Positions 14,240 through 18,945 of a DNA stretch of 18,945 nucleotides are shown here, in pieces. Both the position numbers and the translations under genes were made by a program. Location: contig CAMLSI010000028.1 of NCBI GenBank assembly GCA_946482585.1, forward strand, positions 1 to 18,945, in the 5' to 3' direction. Origin of the DNA: an uncultured Lysobacteraceae bacterium (GTDB taxonomy: Bacteria > Pseudomonadota > Gammaproteobacteria > Xanthomonadales > Rhodanobacteraceae). How positions within the stretch are numbered: position 1 is the first letter of the stretch; every line of letters starts with the position of its first letter. The notes below the pieces were generated by a model, which made no database searches, had not been told where the DNA came from, and saw nothing but the letters and a program-made list of their open reading frames with translations.

Positions 14240-14316
14240 GTCCTGCTCCTCTTCGCGACGTGATGGCGTGGAGCGCAGCCTGCGGTCGTTCGGCCTCGCC
14301 ATCTCCCCGATGCCTG

Positions 14317-14337
14317 CCGGATCCTGCGCGGATCCGG
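14317..14337. promoter_or_regulatory. Perfect 8-bp inverted repeat, possible operator
   Basis: CCGGATCC (14317-14324) is mirrored by GGATCCGG (14330-14337) with a five-base gap. It lies in the 164-base divergent region between the hydroxylase start (14239) and the AraC-type gene start (14404). It could be a regulator site or an RNA hairpin. Confidence 0.4.
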
Positions 14338-14403
14338 ATTCGATCAGCTTCCCGGCACGAAACGACTAGGTTGCCCGCCGGCGGTACCCGACAATCCGGG
14401 CCC

Positions 14404-15489
14404 ATGTCGAACTCCCTGGATTCTCTCGAGCTCATCGCGCGAACCGCCGGCGTGACCGCGGCCCTGATTCTGGCAATGAGCCTCGCGCGCTCGCCGGGCG
14501 CCTCCGTCGTCGGGCGGCTCTGCGGCGCCCTGCTCTGTTGCGGCGTCGCCGCCTACCTGCCGTGCTCGATGCGCCCGGGTCTCTGCGCGGCGTCGGCCCT
14601 GCTGCCCGTCGTCCTGCTCGCGAGCGGCGTGCCGTTCTTCTTCTGGGCGTGGACCAGCGCGATCATGGACGACGATTTCCGCCTGCGACCGTTCGCGGGG
14701 GCGGCGGCGGCGGCGCTCGTCGGCCTGCCGTTCGCCGTGCGCGCGATCGGGTTCGACCGGTGCGACGACTGGAGCGTGATCGTGCACTCGGTCCTCGGCA
14801 TCGTCTTCGTCGTCGCGGCACTGGCCACGGTCCTGCGCACCTGGCGCGAAGACCTGATCGAATCGCGCCGGCGGCTGCGGCTCGCCGTCCTGATCGCCAC
14901 CGGCGGCTACAGCCTCGTCGTCATGACCATCGAGCTTATCCACGGCGCGCGCCCGCCTTCGCCGTCGCTGCAACTCGTGAACGCGATCGCGATCTCGATC
15001 CTGCTGCTGGTTCTCTCCGGTTCGCTGCTTGGCGTGAGCGAGCGCTTCCGCGCGGCGGTCGGCTGGATCGCGCCGGCGAGCCGCGCGCGCGCCGGCGTGC
15101 AGCCCGCGGCGGTCGAGGCGCGCGACATGGAACAGGAACTGCTGGACAGGCTGCATGGCCTGATGACGGGCAAGGCGCTGTACCGGGACCCGTCGCTGTC
15201 CGTCGCGAAGCTGGCGGGAACGCTCGGCGTGCCCGAAAAGAAACTGCGCCTGCTCATCAACGGCCGCCTCGGTCACAAGAACTTCCCGAGTTACGTGAAC
15301 GCGTTTCGCCTCGAGGAAGTGCGCATGCGTCTATGCGAAGCGAGACACGATCACGTGCCGATACTGACGCTCGCGCTCGACGCGGGATTCGGTTCGGTGG
15401 TCGTGTTCAATCGCGCGTTCAAGGAGCGCTTCGCGACGACGCCGACGCACTATCGCGGGGCGCGCGGGGAAGCGGCGTCTTCGCGCTAG
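14404..15489 (+). CDS. Membrane-anchored AraC-family transcriptional regulator
   Basis: The 361-residue protein starts at the ATG at 14404. There is no clear ribosome site, but GACAAT eight bases upstream could be the -10 of a leaderless transcript. Residues about 10-210 hold six or seven hydrophobic helices. After a linker, residues about 255-355 form an AraC/XylS DNA-binding domain: first helix-turn-helix LSVAKLAGTLGVPEKKLRLLIN (265-286), second part LTLALDAGFGSVVVFNRAFKERFATTPTHYR (321-351), matching the family's A.A.GF.S...FNRAFK....TP..YR signature. The family usually acts as an activator at nearby promoters. The membrane part suggests sensing of an envelope or lipid signal. The divergent hydroxylase/DUF2147 operon is the obvious target. 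Confidence 0.88.
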   Translation: MSNSLDSLELIARTAGVTAALILAMSLARSPGASVVGRLCGALLCCGVAAYLPCSMRPGLCAASALLPVVLLASGVPFFFWAWTSAIMDDDFRLRPFAGAAAAALVGLPFAVRAIGFDRCDDWSVIVHSVLGIVFVVAALATVLRTWREDLIESRRRLRLAVLIATGGYSLVVMTIELIHGARPPSPSLQLVNAIAISILLLVLSGSLLGVSERFRAAVGWIAPASRARAGVQPAAVEARDMEQELLDRLHGLMTGKALYRDPSLSVAKLAGTLGVPEKKLRLLINGRLGHKNFPSYVNAFRLEEVRMRLCEARHDHVPILTLALDAGFGSVVVFNRAFKERFATTPTHYRGARGEAASSR

Positions 15490-15517
15490 CCGGGGCGTCG
15501 CCTTCCGCGGTACGCGT

Positions 15518-16645
15518 TCACGCCGACCCGCTCGCCGCCGGCTGGAACGCGCGCAAGCCCGGAATCGGCACGGCGTCGGGCGCGACGCCGGCCTTCAGCT
15601 GATCGAGCACATATACGGCGACGGTACTCGACAGCAGCTGCGTCGGATCTTCCATCATGAAGCGCAGCCGCGCGACGAACGCGAACAGGTCCTCGGCCGA
15701 TGCGGCGCGCGGCGCGACACTGACGCTCCGCGTCGCGCGCGTGACCGTCGACGCAGGGCATTCCGCCGGTGCGAAGCGCGGATAGTCCGGGAACATGGCG
15801 GCCGCGAGTCGCGATCGCCCATACAGCGTCGCCGCCTGCGTGCGCAGCGTGGTTTCGAGCGTCGGATCGCCCGGGTCCACCGTCATCGGAACGAGGAACG
15901 TGCGCTCCGGCGCGAGCCGCCCTTTCGAGACGAACGCGAGAAGATCGACGAAGTGATTGGTGCAGCGGGTCAGCGCCGCCGCCGGACCGCCGTTGCCGCC
16001 GGCGAGCACGGCCATCGCCCTGCTCCAGTCGATCGGATGCTGCTCGAAGAACGCGAGCGCGCTGCAGGTGCCGGTCAGTCCCGTGAGACAGAACGTCGCG
16101 ATCATCACGTGATCGTAGGGAACCGGATACGCGTCGCTGTGGCTTTCGAGGAAATGGGTCACCAGCGCTTCGAACGTGCGCTGTCCCGGATCGTTCTGAA
16201 AGCGGTCGAGAAAATTCAACGCCAGGTCGCAGGCATACGCGACCAGGCGCTGGATGGCCGCGATGTTCGGCGCCCAGACCGCGACGCCGAGGCCCGACCA
16301 GAACGCCACCGTATTCGCGGCCTGCACGGCGGCGATCGCCTGCGCGAGACGCGGCGCACCTGCGATCCAGGAATCGTCGCCGGCCTGCGCCGCGGCGACG
16401 AGCGAGGCGATGGCCGGCCCGAGATGCGAGATCCCGGCCAGCTCGATGAACCCCGGATTGGCCTGGCGGATCGGCGTCGATATCGGCGCGCCGCCGTCGT
16501 AGATCAGCATGCCGGTGGCGTAGATCACGACCAGCGGCGCGGCCGCGTTCTCCTTCGCGACCCGTCGCGTCAGCTGCGTGCCGATGCCGTCGGACGAACT
16601 CGTATAGGCATTGAACAAGTCCAGGAATGCGCTTGTGGAGTTCAT
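15518..16645 (-). CDS. Uncharacterised protein (375 residues) downstream of ankyrin gene
   Basis: I do not recognise this family. The start is the ATG at 16645; the much longer open frame upstream is the shadow of the ankyrin gene. Its ribosome site is weak, so translation may depend on the ankyrin gene that ends 53 bases before it. The protein is mainly alpha-helical with no signal peptide. Distinctive segments are PLVVIYATGMLIYDGGAPIS (37-56), NPGFIELAGISHLGPAIASL (63-82), YPVPYDHVMIATFCLTGLTG (173-192), HPIDWSRAMAVLAGGNGG (203-220) and MEDPTQLLSSTVAVYVLDQL (331-350). Residues 178-192 are hydrophobic but broken by polar residues, so it is more likely a soluble helical protein than a membrane one. 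Conserved-looking His74, His179 and Cys186 might matter. The operon with a membrane ankyrin protein suggests a joint role. Confidence 0.68.
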   Translation of the reverse strand: MNSTSAFLDLFNAYTSSSDGIGTQLTRRVAKENAAAPLVVIYATGMLIYDGGAPISTPIRQANPGFIELAGISHLGPAIASLVAAAQAGDDSWIAGAPRLAQAIAAVQAANTVAFWSGLGVAVWAPNIAAIQRLVAYACDLALNFLDRFQNDPGQRTFEALVTHFLESHSDAYPVPYDHVMIATFCLTGLTGTCSALAFFEQHPIDWSRAMAVLAGGNGGPAAALTRCTNHFVDLLAFVSKGRLAPERTFLVPMTVDPGDPTLETTLRTQAATLYGRSRLAAAMFPDYPRFAPAECPASTVTRATRSVSVAPRAASAEDLFAFVARLRFMMEDPTQLLSSTVAVYVLDQLKAGVAPDAVPIPGLRAFQPAASGSA

Positions 16646-16698
16646 GCCATCGAGGGTCCGGTCGTCGACGCGCCACTCTACCGCGCCGCGACGAGACG

Positions 16699-18261
16699 TC
16701 AACGCGTTGCAGCTGACGGAGGCTTGGACCGGCGCGCGCCATGCGCTTCGAACACCTCGATGGCCCTGTCGGCCTTCTGCTCGTACAGATAGTCCAGCGC
16801 CGTACGGCCCGTCGCGTCCGCGAGATTCGGATCGGCGCCGAAGACCATCAGACCGCCGACGAAATCGAGATCGATCGTGCGCGCATTCATGCAGTGCTGC
16901 AGCAGGATGCTGCGACCCGCTTTCCCGCGGTGGTTCAGATCGCCGCCGCGCGCGAGGAGCAAGGGCAGATAGTCGAGCGTCCGGTCGACCCGCTCCGGCC
17001 CGACGATCTCGGTCAACACGGTCTCGCCGTCCCCTACCGGATGATTGGGATCGGCGCCGGCCTCGAGCAGGAGCGCTACGACATCGCCGCGCCCCTCCAG
17101 CGCAGCCATCGCCAGCACGTGCCGGCCATCGCGCACGGTATTGGGATTCGCGCCGCGCGAGAGCAGTGCGCGCACTCGTTCGGCATCGGTCCGGTAGTCG
17201 TCCACGGCGGCATACAACTGTGCGTCGAGTCCGATCGTGCCCGATCGCTCGGGATGCGGAACCGACGTGATCGGCGGAGACCCCGCCGCGCAGACGACCT
17301 GCGCTCGCGCACGGCCTGCCAGCAGCCACTGCATGGCGACGACGTCCTTGCGATCGGCCGCCTCGCACAACGCGCGATCGAAATCCTGCGGCAGCCACGG
17401 CAAGGTGCGCAGCGTGTTGACGGCATTCGACGACCAGTCGCCCTTGTCGACGACGCTCTCCAGGCCGCGCACGAAAACCAGGATGCTGGCCGCGCACAAA
17501 CCGGTCAGGCAAATCGCGATCCCCGCGTGCTGCAGCACGTCGACGACGAACCCGGCGGCCCCCGGACGAAAGCCGCTGCCGTCGAAATCGAATCCCGGCG
17601 CAGCCCGCGACCGACGCAGGATTCCATACAGCGAGATGACGACGCCGTAGACGGTGAGCGCGACGAACAGCGCCCCCATCAGCAGCAGCCCGCCACGCGG
17701 ATACTTGGCGAATGCGACGAAGGCGGCGACGGCAGCAATCTCCCCTAGCCACAGCCTCGGGTCGCTGAAGCGGATCTCGCCGAAGCGCACGACGCTCACC
17801 CCGGGCAGGCGCAATCCGCCGCCCGGCCCCGGCACTGCCGCCGCGAAGCAGAGCAGCAGCCCCGTTCCGAAGAACGTCACGATCACGGGCACCAGCCAGA
17901 ACCCGTAGAAGGACCACTCGATCGCTTCGTCGGGCGCGGTGCGCGAGAGTTTCAGTTGCGTGTCCGCTCCGACCTCGCGCGTCGGGTCGTACCTGCCGAA
18001 CCCGGGAAGCGCGGCGCGCCGCATCTGGCCGGCACCGACAGGCCAGTCGTCCGGCACGCGGTAGCGCACGAAACCGCGCCACCTCGACCGGTCGCCCGAC
18101 GACGAAGTGACGAGTTCGCGATCGTACTGTCCGATCACCGTCGGTCCCTGCAGGAACGACAGGCGCGTCGCCACCATGTCGAACACTGCCCAGCCGAGCA
18201 GGATCGCCGCGAGAATCGGCAGCAGGTTCCGCAGCACCGGCGTGGCGGACGAGTCTTCCAT
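16699..18261 (-). CDS. Membrane protein with DUF3592-like module and C-terminal ankyrin repeats
   Basis: The 520-residue protein starts at the ATG at 18261; an upstream in-frame ATG at 18321 would add 20 residues, and neither has a strong ribosome site. A first membrane segment (12-31) is followed by an extracytoplasmic beta-rich loop (about 35-115, with RWRGFVRYRVPDDWPVG and RYDPTREVG) and a second segment (118-142), a topology resembling DUF3592. Three more membrane segments follow (about 173-186, 190-214, 245-265). The cytoplasmic tail from about 290 contains ankyrin repeats: VRALLSRGANPNTVRDGRHV (363-382), VVALLLEAGADPNHPVGDGE (394-413), LPLLLARGGDLNHRGKAGRS (432-451) and LMVFGADPNLADATGRTALD (471-490). 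Ankyrins bind other proteins, and the unknown protein encoded just downstream is a candidate partner. The combination of module types is unusual. Confidence 0.82.
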   Translation of the reverse strand: MEDSSATPVLRNLLPILAAILLGWAVFDMVATRLSFLQGPTVIGQYDRELVTSSSGDRSRWRGFVRYRVPDDWPVGAGQMRRAALPGFGRYDPTREVGADTQLKLSRTAPDEAIEWSFYGFWLVPVIVTFFGTGLLLCFAAAVPGPGGGLRLPGVSVVRFGEIRFSDPRLWLGEIAAVAAFVAFAKYPRGGLLLMGALFVALTVYGVVISLYGILRRSRAAPGFDFDGSGFRPGAAGFVVDVLQHAGIAICLTGLCAASILVFVRGLESVVDKGDWSSNAVNTLRTLPWLPQDFDRALCEAADRKDVVAMQWLLAGRARAQVVCAAGSPPITSVPHPERSGTIGLDAQLYAAVDDYRTDAERVRALLSRGANPNTVRDGRHVLAMAALEGRGDVVALLLEAGADPNHPVGDGETVLTEIVGPERVDRTLDYLPLLLARGGDLNHRGKAGRSILLQHCMNARTIDLDFVGGLMVFGADPNLADATGRTALDYLYEQKADRAIEVFEAHGARRSKPPSAATR

Positions 18262-18347
18262 GGCGTAGTTCAGGTGGCGAGGCTTGAACGCTAAACGATG
18301 CACCGGACGAAGCAAGAACATGTCGACGCCGACCGGCACGGAGACCC

Positions 18348-18763
18348 TCAGTGGAACGTGACCTGAGCGATCGCCAGACCGGAGCGCGTCGAGCCGTTTG
18401 CCGTCACGTCGACATTGCCGATCCGCCACGGACTGCCGTTCTCGGTCACGACCCTGTCCGTCATCAGCGCCGCTCCGGCCGCCACGTTCGCGCAAGACGC
18501 CCCGAGAATGGCGCTGTCGATCGCGACCGACTCGGTCAGACGGCAGAGCCGCCACTGCGCCGACCCGGTCCGCAGCTGCAGGCGACATAGACGCGTCCTG
18601 AGGCATCGACCTTCAGTGCGACCAAGCGATCGAGCTCGGGCATTCCGACGCGGACGATACCCTGCGAACCGGTTCCGTTGAACGCGCTGTCGACATTGCC
18701 GCTGCTCGCCTGCGCAGTCGCGGCGGTGAGCAGGCTCGGGAAAAGCAGAAGGAAGATGCGCAT
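18348..18763 (-). pseudogene. Short delta-60-repeat protein gene, apparently frameshifted
   Basis: An ATG at 18763 opens a protein with a signal peptide (MRIFLLLFPSLLTAATAQAS), followed by GNVDSAFNGTGSQGIVRVG and LVALKVDASGRVYVAC, a delta-60-type repeat (sequence N.D.SF...G, then .L..A.GR..VA). The frame then ends at 18536. The continuation lies in the neighbouring frame (QWRLCRLTESVAIDSAILGA and, near the end, GLAIAQVTFH), stopping at 18348. The switch falls at about 18556-18570 and is consistent with one missing base; the total length, 416 bases, is one short of a multiple of three. It may be a decayed gene or a sequencing error. Even repaired (about 138 residues) it is far shorter than usual multi-repeat members, suggesting a remnant. 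The ankyrin gene follows on the same strand. Confidence 0.62.
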
Positions 18764-18945
18764 GGACGCTCTCGACGAAGGGCACACCCAGGAGAACCGC
18801 GCCCGCGCCGGCCTGCTTCACTGCAACGTGCGGCCACATCTTTCGCCACTTTATTTGAGGTGATTCAATCGGCCATTGAAAGTTCCTCATCAGCATTCTC
18901 GCAACGCGAAGCGATACGTGACCGACCTTCGAAGACGAGGACGCC
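18764..18945 (-). promoter_or_regulatory. Upstream region of the delta-60 gene
   Basis: This stretch includes an AT-rich patch at about 18845-18890 (TTTATTTGAGG on the plus strand), the likeliest promoter area for the minus-strand genes below it. TTGAAT on the minus strand resembles a -35 box, but I see no convincing -10 at the right distance. No gene is supported here. Confidence 0.25.

Noticed and set aside
13422..14435. Long frame running upstream from the DUF2147 gene
   Set aside because: It overlaps the hydroxylase, whose His motifs are all in the other frame; the signal peptide begins at 13421.
16646..18082. Upstream part of an 854-codon frame leading into the 375-residue gene
   Set aside because: It is the out-of-frame shadow of the ankyrin/membrane gene.

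Overview
The window is GC-rich DNA from what is probably a gammaproteobacterium of the Xanthomonadales (Lysobacterales/Rhodanobacteraceae-like). This placement is inference. It rests on the base composition, a secreted protease ending in DDTLFADGFD (a tail I associate with secreted proteins of that group), a CopL-like Cys-rich protein and a delta-60-type repeat protein. There are no rRNA, tRNA, phage, insertion-sequence or CRISPR features. I count 16 genes, one of them frameshifted and one cut by the left edge.

Layout. Positions 1-2676 (minus strand): a c-type-cytochrome-like exported protein, two strong adjacent hairpins, then a seven-or-more-bladed beta-propeller lectin-like gene that leaves the window. 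Positions 2994-8143 (plus strand): a Tat-exported DJ-1/PfpI-family protein whose nucleophile cysteine is glycine; a secreted three-part pectate lyase (discoidin-like module, FnIII-like module, PL1 beta-helix) with a terminator; a tandem array built on a unit beginning AAATGGGGCC; and a secreted metzincin protease. Positions 8388-9230 (minus): a methyltransferase of a type I know mainly from archaea (COG2521-like). Positions 9640-10943 (plus): a lipoprotein and a 100-residue partner, both of unknown function.

Positions 11063-12892 (plus) form a metal-handling cassette: a CopL-like Cys-rich exported protein, a predicted outer-membrane barrel, a periplasmic HMA (MerP-like) protein and an overlapping MerT-like membrane protein, with no reductase or MerR regulator visible. 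Converging on it is a two-gene minus-strand operon (membrane fatty acid hydroxylase, then a DUF2147 protein joined by a GTGA overlap). Divergent from that operon is a membrane-anchored AraC-type regulator (14404-15489), with a perfect inverted repeat between the two.

Positions 15518-18763 (minus) hold a very short, frameshifted delta-60-repeat gene, a membrane protein with a cytoplasmic ankyrin domain, and a 375-residue protein I do not recognise. The overall picture is a free-living, polymer-degrading bacterium. The least explained items are the tandem array, the active-site-less DJ-1 paralogue, the reductase-free MerP/MerT cassette and the ankyrin/unknown pair.
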